Part shown: in pieces, positions 7,877 to 17,240 of the stretch
How the letters are laid out: each line of letters starts with the position of its first letter
Numbering within the stretch: position 1 is the first letter of the stretch
Assembly: GCA_964512635.1 (NCBI GenBank)
Contig: CAZEJB010000017.1
Coordinates: forward strand, 5,702 to 69,701
Reading direction: 5' to 3'
Length of the DNA stretch: 64,000 bases
DNA from: JADZFO01 sp964512635
Lineage (GTDB): Bacteria; 4484-113; JAFGCY01
Notes under the pieces: model-generated
The model's database searches: none
Seen by the model: only the letters and a program-made list of their open reading frames with translations
Told to the model about the DNA's origin: nothing
Program-made: the position numbers and the translations under genes

Positions 7877-10714
7877 CTAATCCAGCCGGGGGCGCGCAAA
7901 ATGCAGTTCCTGAGCCGGGCTGTCATAGTACGCAGTCAGCGGGAGGCCGTCGGCGCTGAGGCAGGCGGAGAGCAGCAGCCCGGCTGAGTTGGCCTCGATC
8001 ACACGGTCCTGGCCCCAGTCTGTCCCGGTGCTATCCAGAGCCTGGGCAAAGGTAGCCTTGGGGGAGGCGCCATTATCGCCGCGGAAGATCAACGGCCGGC
8101 CATTCACGATCAGCAGTTGCAGTGCTCCAACACTGCCAGAGATGCCGACGTCCAGTGGGCTGCCCCAGGCGCTTCCGTTGGCGTCGGTCGCCCGCACAAG
8201 CTGGACCTCGTTCTGGGTTACATTGTGGTAGCAGATCGCCGGCTGGTTCTGGATAAGCTCCATCGAAGCGAAGGAACCGCAGTCATCAGCGCTCCCTTCA
8301 ACAATGACGGGCGAAGGCCAGGCGGTGCCATCGGCATCATTGGCCCGGACAAAGAGCAGGTTGCCATTATCAGAGCGGTAATAGGAGATCGCCGGCCGCG
8401 AGCCAACCGTCCTCAGGGTCGTATACAGGCCGGTGGTGCCGGTCCCGTCGACCACGATTGGCGTGCCCCAGGAACTGCCGGATATGTTGCTGGCGCGAAC
8501 ATAGTAAAGAGACTGGTCAGTGCCGTTACGGTAGGAGATCGCCGGCCGGCCGCCGATAATCGCACAGCTGCAGAAGTCGCCAACCAAATCGGCTGAATTG
8601 TCTACGGTGGCGCTGACGTTGAAACTGCTGCCTTCATTCTGGCTGGCCTTGAAGAAGAGGTCGCCGTCCCGGGCATAGGCCAGATTGAACTGACTGACGC
8701 CCTGTGCCAGGCTCATGAATTCCCCGCCGTTGGAATCCACAGTAATCGGAGAGGCCCAGCTGCTGCCCTGTGGATCGAAGCTGCGGATGAACAGCAGGTC
8801 GTCTGTGTCGACCTTGTTGTAGGCAATGCCAACCAGGCTGGATAGCTGGATATTCAAGCCGGTGATGCTGGTGTTGCCGTTGAGCAGATGGCCGCTGGTC
8901 ACGACCTCCGGCGTCAAGCGCAGGACCTGCAGCAGGCAGTAGGCCACGCTCTCATGTCCCTCGCTGTCGCGCACCTTGACCGCCGGAAGGTAGTTGCCTG
9001 GCGCGCTGAAGCTCGCCTGCTGCGTGGCTGTCCCGCTATAGGGCAGAAAACTGCCGTCACCTTCCGGGTCAAAGGAATACTCCAGGCTGTCCCCGTCCGG
9101 GTCGCTGCTGGCGGCGGCGCTCAGGAGTGGCGGGGTCGAAGCGCTGAACTTGCCGAGGAAGACTTTTGACTGGTCCGAGGCAAGCAGCGCCACCGGAGGC
9201 AGGTTGGCCCCCGGACCCTCAACAAGGATGCTGATTGTGTCCACATCGAAGGCGCCCTGGTCATCAATCACGCGTAGTTTGGCGTTGAACAGACCGGGAG
9301 CGTTATAGGTGTGCTGGGCACTCAGCTGATCAGTTGAAGCTGCATCGAAGGCGTCAAAAGCACCGTCCCCGTCAAAGTCCCAGCCGCCACCAACGATACT
9401 GCCATCCGGGTCGGCACTCTCGCCGGCACTGAAATCCACCTCCAGCGGTGCAGCGCCGCTTGAAACACTGCTCAGTCCGCTGGCGACCGGCCGGCTGTTG
9501 CCGGCAACGATAAGGCTGACGCCTCCGTAGGCCTGGAATTGACCATCAGGGCTTGAGGCACGAACCCGTGGGCGGATGATCCCCACCGCGCTGGTATCGA
9601 TCTGCTGGCTGAGAACGCTGCTGCCGGTAACTTCAAAGCCGCCATCGCCGTCAAGGTCATAGTCCAGCAGCAGGCTGGCCGCGGCATTGACTGTAAGTGT
9701 CGATGCTTCACCGCGCAGGATGCTGGGCTCCGCGATGCTCAGCTGCAGTTGCGGGGGGCTGCCGGAGAGAGCAGCGGCGGATACCTCACCGGAGAGAGCG
9801 CTCTCATTGCCATTATGGTCAATCGCGCTGATCCGCACAAATGTGTTGCCGCTAAGTCCGCTAAGCAGGAAGCGCGTTGTTCCCTCAACGTAAGCGGCGC
9901 GGTTTACGCCGCTATCAGTAGTCGCGGCGAAACTGGCAGCGGCATGGTAAATGCGATAGCCCGCAAGATCAGCGGCAATTACACCGTTCCACTGCAGGCT
10001 GAGGCCGCCGGCAACCGGAGCAGCGGTAAGCCCACCCGGTACTGGCGGCGCTAAAGTGTCAGCCGGGTCCAGCCCTTCAAAGCCGATGCCCAGCACATCC
10101 ACTGTGCTGCCGTCAAAGGCAACGACGGTCACGAAAGTGTTTCCAGCGCCGGAAAGGTAGGATTGGGCAGCGAAGACATCCGGGCCGGGCGAGCTGGCGC
10201 GGGCCAGACGGATATGGTTGTCGCTGTAAGGACCATGCCACTCCCAGCGCAGACCGCTGTAGTCACTCAGGCCGAGGAAATAGCTGGACTGGCTGCCGTC
10301 GCTACGCGGCCGCGGGTTGATGTCAAGGGCCAGCACGCCGGGCTCCTGTCCTGCCAGCTCAAGGCGGTACATTGCCCAGGCAATTTCGCCCGATCCGGCA
10401 TCCCCGCTTTGCAGTCGACTCGCTTCACCGCTATCAGCAACCTCCCCGGCCTCAAGGAAGCGCTCGACGCCAGGCAGGAATTCGGAGTCTGAATCTAGAC
10501 CACTTGACTCCCTGGCATCGTTTTCCCACGGCTGCGGTGCATCCAGCGGCAGGCCCTGGGGCCAGCTTGCCACTCCGGCAGCGATGCTCTGGTACGGTGT
10601 CGCTGCCAGCTTGCCGGCGTCGCCGGCGCAGGAAGCCAGCAGCAGGCAAAAGGTCGCCCCAACGAGTGCACTGATGACACTTGCACGAGTAATGAAGCGG
10701 CTGAAAGAAGACAT
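7877..10714 (-). CDS. PKD/fibronectin-III lipoprotein with C-terminal propeller-like repeats
   Basis: 945-aa predicted lipoprotein with lipobox LLASC. After the N-terminus comes a module of about 110 residues shared with other lipoproteins in this window (MYRLEL..., ending in a Gly-rich strand). Next are a fibronectin type III-like domain (PGGLTAAPVAGGLSLQWNG) and three PKD-like domains (SADPDGS...DFDGDG type). The C-terminal ~340 residues repeat a motif like RPAISYYRSDNGNLLFVRA, typical of BNR-like propellers. ATG 10714 is chosen because GAGGTG lies 6 nt upstream; an earlier in-frame GTG would lie inside that site. Role unknown, probably surface binding. Confidence 0.8.
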   Translation of the reverse strand: MSSFSRFITRASVISALVGATFCLLLASCAGDAGKLAATPYQSIAAGVASWPQGLPLDAPQPWENDARESSGLDSDSEFLPGVERFLEAGEVADSGEASRLQSGDAGSGEIAWAMYRLELAGQEPGVLALDINPRPRSDGSQSSYFLGLSDYSGLRWEWHGPYSDNHIRLARASSPGPDVFAAQSYLSGAGNTFVTVVAFDGSTVDVLGIGFEGLDPADTLAPPVPGGLTAAPVAGGLSLQWNGVIAADLAGYRIYHAAASFAATTDSGVNRAAYVEGTTRFLLSGLSGNTFVRISAIDHNGNESALSGEVSAAALSGSPPQLQLSIAEPSILRGEASTLTVNAAASLLLDYDLDGDGGFEVTGSSVLSQQIDTSAVGIIRPRVRASSPDGQFQAYGGVSLIVAGNSRPVASGLSSVSSGAAPLEVDFSAGESADPDGSIVGGGWDFDGDGAFDAFDAASTDQLSAQHTYNAPGLFNAKLRVIDDQGAFDVDTISILVEGPGANLPPVALLASDQSKVFLGKFSASTPPLLSAAASSDPDGDSLEYSFDPEGDGSFLPYSGTATQQASFSAPGNYLPAVKVRDSEGHESVAYCLLQVLRLTPEVVTSGHLLNGNTSITGLNIQLSSLVGIAYNKVDTDDLLFIRSFDPQGSSWASPITVDSNGGEFMSLAQGVSQFNLAYARDGDLFFKASQNEGSSFNVSATVDNSADLVGDFCSCAIIGGRPAISYRNGTDQSLYYVRASNISGSSWGTPIVVDGTGTTGLYTTLRTVGSRPAISYYRSDNGNLLFVRANDADGTAWPSPVIVEGSADDCGSFASMELIQNQPAICYHNVTQNEVQLVRATDANGSAWGSPLDVGISGSVGALQLLIVNGRPLIFRGDNGASPKATFAQALDSTGTDWGQDRVIEANSAGLLLSACLSADGLPLTAYYDSPAQELHFARPRLD

Positions 10715-10820
10715 AAGGCGCACCTCGTCCCGAGATAGGTCAAAGCGAGCGAACAGCGGAAGGTTCGCAGTGAATACTGAGTATAAAGCAGCTCTGGAGT
10801 TTGCAGCCCCGGTCCACCGC

Positions 10821-10834
10821 TAGAATCAACTGTG
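10821..10834 (+). promoter_or_regulatory. -10 box of a leaderless gene (amidase)
   Basis: TAGAAT at 10821-10826 with five bases before GTG 10832 and no Shine-Dalgarno sequence. It follows the spacing rule seen at many genes in this window. Confidence 0.55.
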
Positions 10835-11692
10835 CATGAATCATGGCATCCACATTCGATTGCAACGCTTCTCAGCTTGCTCCTGGCGGGCCTGCTGTTG
10901 AGTTCCGCTGCAAGCCCGGACATCCCCGAAGGCGCGGCCATGCCGCGTGCGGAGATCCCTGCCAATCCCAGCGGCAAGGCGCTGAAGTACCCTGGCATGG
11001 TTGTGGTCATCGATCCCGGGCATGGCACGATGGACAAAAACGGGAAGATCACCGGCCAGGGTGCCAGCGGCACGCTGAACGCCTCGCAGGCCAAGGGCCT
11101 GGGGCTTAAGCTCCGCGCCGGCGGCAGCGCCGAGCTGCCCGAAGAGCTGATCACCATGGACTACGGCATGCGTCTGCTGGCGCAGCTTCGCCGCGCCGGA
11201 GTTGAGACCTACAGCGTGCGCAGCTATGAGCCCGGCGATGAGCGCCCATGGTTCAAAGTCGACTACAGCGGCCACGATCAGGAAGCCAACAACAAGCTGC
11301 GGGCGCAGTGGGCCGAGAAGCACAAGGCCGTGCTGTTCCTGCGCATCCACTTCGACGGCTCTGAGAACAAGAAGGACTCGGGCTTCTCGATCTGGTACAA
11401 CGACCAGAGCGTGTATGACAAGGACGGCAGCCTGCAGAAGGCCAGCCATGGCTGCAGCGAGGCGATCCGCAAGCGGCTGGCGGCAGCGGTCGAACTTGAA
11501 GACCTCGGCCTCAAGCGCTTCGAGCGGCCGATCTATGGCTTCAAATACGCTTCGATGCCAGCGGTACTGCTGGAACTCGGCTTTCTGAGCAACACTGGGG
11601 ACACGGCCTATGTTTCCCGGCCGGAAAACGCCGACCTCTATGCGCAGGCGATTGCCCAGGGTGTCGTGGACTATCTGGACGGCCTCAACTAG
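10832..11692 (+). CDS. N-acetylmuramoyl-L-alanine amidase (Amidase_3 type)
   Basis: 286-aa exported zinc amidase that would cleave the bond between N-acetylmuramic acid and the stem peptide during cell separation or wall turnover. Visible motifs are VVVIDPGHG (residues 57-65, zinc His64), a Glu-containing helix after GGSAELPEEL, RIHFDG (second zinc His) and VLLELGFLSN (catalytic Glu). A hydrophobic signal segment spans about residues 10-27. There is no AMIN or LysM domain, so wall targeting is not evident. It starts at GTG 10832 and is preceded by a -10 box without a Shine-Dalgarno site. Confidence 0.85.
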   Translation: MHESWHPHSIATLLSLLLAGLLLSSAASPDIPEGAAMPRAEIPANPSGKALKYPGMVVVIDPGHGTMDKNGKITGQGASGTLNASQAKGLGLKLRAGGSAELPEELITMDYGMRLLAQLRRAGVETYSVRSYEPGDERPWFKVDYSGHDQEANNKLRAQWAEKHKAVLFLRIHFDGSENKKDSGFSIWYNDQSVYDKDGSLQKASHGCSEAIRKRLAAAVELEDLGLKRFERPIYGFKYASMPAVLLELGFLSNTGDTAYVSRPENADLYAQAIAQGVVDYLDGLN

Positions 11693-11734
11693 GTTCCGGG
11701 GCGCATCAGTTCAGCGGGCCTTCTACGGGTCAGC

Positions 11735-11749
11735 TACAATCGCTGCATG
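11735..11749 (+). promoter_or_regulatory. -10 box of a leaderless gene
   Basis: TACAAT at 11735-11740, six bases, then ATG 11747. No Shine-Dalgarno sequence and no strong -35. Confidence 0.6.
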
Positions 11750-12925
11750 TGGTGGCTGTATCTGCTCTACGCCGCGCTCGGCATCTCCGCAACCTGGCTG
11801 TTGTGCTGGCTGCTGCCCAAATGGTACGTCCGCAGCCATGCGCCCGGCGCCGGCGAGAACGAGCGCATCAACCTGGAGCTGCAGGTCGTTGACCTGGTGC
11901 TCAAGATCCTCGGCGGCGCGGTGGTGATCGCCAGCCTGCTGCTGCAAAGCAACCACTTCCTGGCCGAGCAGCGCGCGGCCAACCGGCGCGAGGCTGAGCA
12001 GGCCCAGCGCGAGCAGCGCGACCGTCTAGAACAGCGCTTCAACGATGCCGTTGGCCGCCTCGGGTCGACTGACGCCGGGCAGCGTATGGCTGGCGCGCTG
12101 GCGCTGGAAGAACTGGCCAGCCAGCAGCCGGAGGAGTACTACTGGAAGAGCCTGGACCTGCTTTGCGCCAGCCTGCGCAGCCGCAGCCAGCTGGATCGCG
12201 CCCTGGCCAGCCCCAGCGCCACCATCGGCGGGGCTTCAAGCAGCCAGGCGATGCGGCAGAGCCCGGACATCCAGGCAATGCTGCTGGTGCTGGGCCGCCG
12301 TGACCGGACGCTGGAAGAGAGCGCGACCATCCCGACGCGCTTCGCGGTGATGCAGGCCTACTATGACCCGGACAAGTACGAGCGCCAGCTGCGTTCGCGC
12401 CTCGGTCTGCCATCCGCTCAGCCGATCAAGCTGCCCAGCGATGAACAAGTGAAGGTGCGGCCCTGGCTGGATCTTTCCTACACCGACCTCACCGGCGCGG
12501 ACCTGACCATGCAGCACTTCGAGGGCGCGAACTTCGAGGGCGCGGACCTGTCGGGCGCCCGGCTGAACGGAGCCTACCTGGACAGCGCGCTGCTATGGAG
12601 TGCGACCATGCGCAAGGCAGACCTGTCCGGCGCGGACCTGAGCCATGCGCGCTTCTGGGACACCGACCTGCGCGGTGCGGACCTCTCGGGCTCAAAGCTA
12701 AACGGGGCCACGCTGTGGCTGGCCCGCCTGGACAACGCGAACCTCTCCGGCGCCGACTTTAAGGATGCTGACCTGCGCAAGGCGCACCTGGAGGGAGCGG
12801 ACCTCAGCGGCGCGCTGAACCTGAGCCAGGCTGAACTGGGCAAGGCCTTCGTGGATGCGAACACGAAGCTGCCGGAAGGCATTGATCGCGGTCAACTCAA
12901 GACTGCCGCGCCAGCAGCTAAGTAG
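11747..12925 (+). CDS. Membrane-anchored pentapeptide-repeat protein
   Basis: 392 aa. Two N-terminal transmembrane segments (about 3-24 and 52-67) are followed by a charged coiled segment ending in RFNDAVGRLGSTD...AGALALEELA, a segment typical of membrane pentapeptide-repeat proteins. The C-terminal ~130 residues are A(D/N)LXX repeats (GADLTMQHFEGANFEGADLSGARLNG is represented by units such as GADLS, GARLN and GANFE), which should form a right-handed quadrilateral beta-helix. Function unknown for this architecture. The start is supported by the leaderless promoter spacing. Confidence 0.85.
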   Translation: MWWLYLLYAALGISATWLLCWLLPKWYVRSHAPGAGENERINLELQVVDLVLKILGGAVVIASLLLQSNHFLAEQRAANRREAEQAQREQRDRLEQRFNDAVGRLGSTDAGQRMAGALALEELASQQPEEYYWKSLDLLCASLRSRSQLDRALASPSATIGGASSSQAMRQSPDIQAMLLVLGRRDRTLEESATIPTRFAVMQAYYDPDKYERQLRSRLGLPSAQPIKLPSDEQVKVRPWLDLSYTDLTGADLTMQHFEGANFEGADLSGARLNGAYLDSALLWSATMRKADLSGADLSHARFWDTDLRGADLSGSKLNGATLWLARLDNANLSGADFKDADLRKAHLEGADLSGALNLSQAELGKAFVDANTKLPEGIDRGQLKTAAPAAK

Positions 12926-12969
12926 AGCGTAAGAAAACCGCGCCAGTTGAACCTGCAAGCGGGCCTGGG

Positions 12970-15330
12970 CTAGGGTCCGTCCCAGTAGGCGACCCGCAGT
13001 TCGCTCCCGCCGGATACATCGGTGCAGAAAGCCAGCACCGGGAAGAGCCCGCTGACAACAGTCATCGAAGCCAAATCGCCTGTCCGGCCCAGAGACCAGA
13101 CACTGTAAGGCTCGCCCCAGGTGATGCCCTGCGTGTCCATGGACTGGATTACCAGCAGTTCCCCGGTGCTGTAGGACTGGTAGCAGATGATCGGGAAGCC
13201 ATCCCAGACAGCTATCTCGCAGGCGCCGCCACTGCGTGGGGATGGCGGGGTCAGGTCGTCGATGACGCCGGGCCAGGTGTGGCCATCAGCGCTGCCGCGG
13301 AGCTTGCGCACAATTGCGCCCTGAGCATCGTAGCCGTAGGCCAGGATCGGTTTGCCAGAGTCGTCGGGGGCAAAGGAAACAAAGTCCGCGCGCTCGCCAT
13401 TCCAGATGTTCAGGTTAGACCAGTCCGCTCCGCTGTTGGTCAAAGCGCTGATAATGCTCAGTTGGCTGCTGTTGGAACTGGCGGGAGTCGAGCTGCATGC
13501 AAGGATTGGTCCGGCGCTGCCGTCAAACAGAGCCGGTGTGTCAAAAGTTGCGGCATCCAATTCACCGATCAATTGCGCGCTGCCCCAGCCGTTTCCCTGA
13601 GTGTCGCCGCAGCGATAGTAGTACAGGCGGCTCTGGCTGCTGATACCGCCTTCCTTGCTGACGATGGAGGGCTGGCCGTCAATCAGTTCTATGCAGTTGT
13701 TCTCGCCTGTTCCCGTGTCGGCATCAATAGTTATGGGGGCATTCCAGCCATCAGCGGCCCAGTTGGTGGCCTTGGCCAGCTTAAGCACAATGGAGTCGTC
13801 GTCCTGGGACTTTTCCTCACCGAAGGCGATGACCGGTGTTCCGGAGCTCAGGGCGCAGATTGAGGGGTCGATGCCGCCAAGACGGTCGCCGGTATAGGCC
13901 AGCTCCTTGATGCTGTTCCAGGTGACGCCGGCCGAATCAGCGCTGGAAATCGTGTAGATCCTGTCGGGTTGATAGCAGGAGTAAGCCAGTACTGCCTTGG
14001 AGGGGCCGCCGCCAAAGGTCTGGCAGATGTCGAGGCTGTAAATGTCCTCATTTGTGGTGGTGTCCAGCAGTTTGGTCTTCCAGCCCGCCGTGACCGTTAC
14101 AAAATCGCTGCCGGTGTCGAGAGCGAAGTCGTTGTCCTGTGCTTCAACTATGCAGAACATCTGCGTCTCAAGGCCATAGCTGCAGGTCAGGGTCGGCTCG
14201 GTGGTCGTGAAGTCCCAGTCGCTGTCGGCGTCGATGTTCCAGCGGTAACGGATGATGCTGCCGTCTGGGTCCGTGCTGCCGCTGGCGTCCCAGGTCACCT
14301 CAAGCGGGGCCGGCCCGCTGTCTACCGATCCGCTGACAACTGCCGTCGGCACCTGATTTGCCGGGTTGACGATGGTGAAGCTGTCCTCGTAACTGAAGAC
14401 TCGGTCCAGCTTGTCCGTCACGCGGAAGCGCGCCGTGTATTCTCCGGGCTGTGTGTACTCAAACTGCGCGATGCCATCATCATCGTCGGCGATTTCATAG
14501 CCTGGCTGGCCGTCGAGATCCATCTCAATAGTTTTGACCTCTGTTCCGGCCAGCGGGATCTGCACCTGGAAGTTCACTGTCCGCGGTGCTATGTTCTGGG
14601 TTACATCAGAGTCGAGATCGATATACACGGACAGCGGCGGGTTGGTGGGATCGCCGACCAGAACATAGTCCAGCTCGTGGGCCTCTGTCCCTGTCAGCAG
14701 TACGGTGGCCAGCAGGATGTTGGTGAGGTTCGGCCCGTCAGAAACAAAGCGCTGGGTATCGCTGACGCTGAAGCGCCCGCTGGCCGGGATCGGATACCAG
14801 ACCCAGGCATCCCTGTCCCAGTCACTCAGCCCAATGAAGGCCGTGCCAGGCGCAGGGGGCGTAACCCAGCGGGTATAGACATCGTAGGTTCCTGTCGCTG
14901 CGCCGAAGTTATCAAACCAGTACTGGCCATAGGCTGCTTCTTCCAGTGTCTTGCTTACGCCATTGACATAGCTTGGCGAGTAGTTCGCATTGGCCTCATA
15001 CCAGTAGCGCAGCAGGTCAATGGTGCCGGTGGGGGTCACGCGGTTGCTGAACATCCCGTTGAAGGCGCCTCCGCCAATGACCCGGCTACTGTCGTCCGGC
15101 GTGGTGGAGATAGAACGCAGCAACTCGGACGGCCGGGCCAGGGGCCTGCCTGCCTGGGGCAAATCGAGCTGAACGGAACGGACAGCCGCGCCTGCTGCGC
15201 CAGGCTGATCAACATCTGGACTGCCCGTGCTGTGCCTGCCGCCGCACGAAGCGAGCAGAGCTGCCGTGGAACATGCAGCCGCAAATGCAAAGATGGCCTT
15301 TAGTGTCTTGTTGGGAGCAGTAGTACTCAT
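12970..15330 (-). CDS. PKD lipoprotein with propeller-like C-terminus
   Basis: 786-aa lipoprotein with lipobox LLASC. The N-terminal third contains the shared module (FIGLSDWDRDAWVWYPI...), here with an extra preceding segment. Two PKD-like domains follow; the first carries MDLDGQPGYEIADDDDG and the second WDASGSTDPDGSI. The remaining ~400 residues are repeats of the form GxPxLAY...W. ATG 15330 is chosen over an adjacent GTG because GAGGG lies just upstream. It converges with the pentapeptide gene. Function unknown. Confidence 0.78.
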   Translation of the reverse strand: MSTTAPNKTLKAIFAFAAACSTAALLASCGGRHSTGSPDVDQPGAAGAAVRSVQLDLPQAGRPLARPSELLRSISTTPDDSSRVIGGGAFNGMFSNRVTPTGTIDLLRYWYEANANYSPSYVNGVSKTLEEAAYGQYWFDNFGAATGTYDVYTRWVTPPAPGTAFIGLSDWDRDAWVWYPIPASGRFSVSDTQRFVSDGPNLTNILLATVLLTGTEAHELDYVLVGDPTNPPLSVYIDLDSDVTQNIAPRTVNFQVQIPLAGTEVKTIEMDLDGQPGYEIADDDDGIAQFEYTQPGEYTARFRVTDKLDRVFSYEDSFTIVNPANQVPTAVVSGSVDSGPAPLEVTWDASGSTDPDGSIIRYRWNIDADSDWDFTTTEPTLTCSYGLETQMFCIVEAQDNDFALDTGSDFVTVTAGWKTKLLDTTTNEDIYSLDICQTFGGGPSKAVLAYSCYQPDRIYTISSADSAGVTWNSIKELAYTGDRLGGIDPSICALSSGTPVIAFGEEKSQDDDSIVLKLAKATNWAADGWNAPITIDADTGTGENNCIELIDGQPSIVSKEGGISSQSRLYYYRCGDTQGNGWGSAQLIGELDAATFDTPALFDGSAGPILACSSTPASSNSSQLSIISALTNSGADWSNLNIWNGERADFVSFAPDDSGKPILAYGYDAQGAIVRKLRGSADGHTWPGVIDDLTPPSPRSGGACEIAVWDGFPIICYQSYSTGELLVIQSMDTQGITWGEPYSVWSLGRTGDLASMTVVSGLFPVLAFCTDVSGGSELRVAYWDGP

Positions 15331-15394
15331 CACAGCCCTCGGCGCCGCTGGAGTAGCTGCGACGCCTTCGCAATTATAGTTTGGAAGCCGCCCC

Positions 15395-15409
15395 TAAAAT
15401 AGAGCCATG
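15395..15409 (+). promoter_or_regulatory. -10 box of leaderless ftcD
   Basis: TAAAAT at 15395-15400, six bases, ATG 15407. No Shine-Dalgarno sequence. Confidence 0.6.
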
Positions 15410-17152
15410 CAGCGCATCGTCGAATGTGTCCCCAACATCAGCAATGGCCGCGACCCGCAGGTCTACAACGCGGTGGCCGACGAGGTCCGCAAGGTGGCTC
15501 AGGCCAGCGGCGGCGCGGTCAAGCTTCTGGATGTCGACCCCGGCTTCGACACTAACCGCACCGTGATCACCTTCGCCGGCGAGCCGGAGGCCGTCCTGCG
15601 AGCAGCGCTGGCTTTGGCACATAAGGCCTATGAGCTGATCGACATGCGCGCCCACCACGGCACGCACCCGCGGCATGGAGCGGTGGACGTGATGCCCTTC
15701 GTGCCGGTGCGCGGGGTCAGCATGGATGACTGCGTGGCCCTGGCCCAGCGCGCCGGGCGGGCGCTGGGCGAGATGGGCGTGCCGGTGTGGCTGTATGAGT
15801 ATGCCGCCACCCGCCCGGAGCGCCGCAATCTCTCCGACCTGCGTGCTGGCGAGTACGAGGCCCTGGCGCACAAGCTGAACCCCGACACGCCGGACAGCGC
15901 GTACTGGGACCCCGACTTCGGGCCGCAGGTCTGGGCCGAGGCCCAGCAGCGCACCGGCGTTTGCACCGTCGGCGCCCGCAAGATGCTGGTGGCCTACAAC
16001 ATCAATTTCAACACGCGCTCGACCAAGCTGGTCGGCGACATCGCCCTGAGCATCCGTGAGAAGGGCCGCATCGCGCGCACCGAAGATGGCAAGTTTGTCC
16101 GCGACAGCGACGGCAACCCGGTCTACAGCCCCGGCATCTTTGAGCACTGCAAGGCGATGGGCTGGTACATCGACGAATACAACCTGGCCCAGATCACGAT
16201 GAACCTGACCGACTGGGAGGCCACTCCGCCACACCTGGTCTTTGACACCGTGCAGGAACTGGCGCTGGAGAAGGGCCTGCGCGTCACCGGGAGCGAGCTG
16301 GTCGGGCTGATCCCGCTGGCAGCGCTGACAAGTGCGGGGCGCTACTTCCTCGACAAGCAGAAGGCGGTCTGTACGGGCGTGCCGGAGGCCGAGCTGATCC
16401 GCGTCGCCGTTCAGAGCCTCGGCCTGTCGGAGATCGCGCCCTTTGATGTCCGCCGCCGCGTGATTGAATTCGCCCTGCAGGGGAGCGAAGAGGAGGCCCG
16501 GGCCGCGCGGCCGCTGGTCAACCTCAGTCTGCGCGGCTTCGCCGACGAGCTGGCGTCCAGCAGCCCGGCCCCCGGCGGTGGCTCGGTCGCGGCGCTGGCC
16601 GGCGCAATGGCCGCCGGGCTGGCGGCGATGGTGCCCTGCCTGAGCGTCGGCAAGCGCGGTTTCAAAGACCTGCGCGAACAGCTCAACAGTGTCGCAATTG
16701 AGGCCCAGCAGCTTAAGGACGAGTTCCTTGCCGCGATCGATGACGACACCGCGGCTTTCAATGTGCTGATGGATGCCTTCCGCCTGCCCAAAGAGACGCC
16801 GGAGCAGCAGGCCGCGCGGCAGGCAGCCATCACTGACGCCACCATCGGGGCGACGAACGTGCCGCTGGCGACCTTGCGGCGGACAATTCGCACGCTGGAG
16901 CTTTGCGAGTGGGTCGGCCTGCACGGCAACCAGAACAGCCTGTCTGACAGCGGTGTCGGCGCCAGTATGGCGCTGGCCTGCGCGGAAGGGGCTTACTACA
17001 ACGTGCTGATCAACCTTAAGGGGATCAACACTGAAGGCAACAGCGAGCTGGACGGCTTTGTTTCCCGCACCCGCGCCGAGGCTCAGGAGCTGCTCGATAG
17101 CGCACGCGCGACTGCCGAGCGGGTCAGAGACCTAATGCTGGAGAAACTTTAG
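15407..17152 (+). CDS. ftcD: Bifunctional glutamate formimidoyltransferase/formimidoyl-THF cyclodeaminase
   Basis: 581 aa. The N-terminal half is the formiminotransferase (starts MQRIVECVPNIS; DMRAHHGTHPRHGAVDVMPF; VGARKMLVAYNINFNT). The C-terminal ~215 residues are the cyclodeaminase (SSPAPGGGSVAALAGAMAA; HGNQNSLSDSGVGAS). Together they transfer the formimino group of N-formimino-glutamate to tetrahydrofolate and release ammonia to give methenyl-THF, the last step of one histidine-degradation route. No hut genes are adjacent, so it could also serve one-carbon supply. The length is close to the fused animal enzyme. It begins as a leaderless gene and ends at a strong hairpin. Confidence 0.9.
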   Translation: MQRIVECVPNISNGRDPQVYNAVADEVRKVAQASGGAVKLLDVDPGFDTNRTVITFAGEPEAVLRAALALAHKAYELIDMRAHHGTHPRHGAVDVMPFVPVRGVSMDDCVALAQRAGRALGEMGVPVWLYEYAATRPERRNLSDLRAGEYEALAHKLNPDTPDSAYWDPDFGPQVWAEAQQRTGVCTVGARKMLVAYNINFNTRSTKLVGDIALSIREKGRIARTEDGKFVRDSDGNPVYSPGIFEHCKAMGWYIDEYNLAQITMNLTDWEATPPHLVFDTVQELALEKGLRVTGSELVGLIPLAALTSAGRYFLDKQKAVCTGVPEAELIRVAVQSLGLSEIAPFDVRRRVIEFALQGSEEEARAARPLVNLSLRGFADELASSSPAPGGGSVAALAGAMAAGLAAMVPCLSVGKRGFKDLREQLNSVAIEAQQLKDEFLAAIDDDTAAFNVLMDAFRLPKETPEQQAARQAAITDATIGATNVPLATLRRTIRTLELCEWVGLHGNQNSLSDSGVGASMALACAEGAYYNVLINLKGINTEGNSELDGFVSRTRAEAQELLDSARATAERVRDLMLEKL

Positions 17153-17182
17153 TTGCTCGGTAGCCGCCAAAACTAAAGAGAA

Positions 17183-17204
17183 GGGCGGGCCCTGCGGCCC
17201 GCCC
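17183..17204. terminator. Hairpin between converging ftcD and the Met-rich protein gene
   Basis: Nine-base-pair perfect stem GGGCGGGCC/GGCCCGCCC with loop CTGC, followed on the plus strand by GTTTCATT. It can act in both directions. Its stem-loop resembles the element at 39410-39435. Confidence 0.75.
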
Positions 17205-17240
17205 GTTTCATTCATACTCGAAACTGCCTGGAAGCTCTGA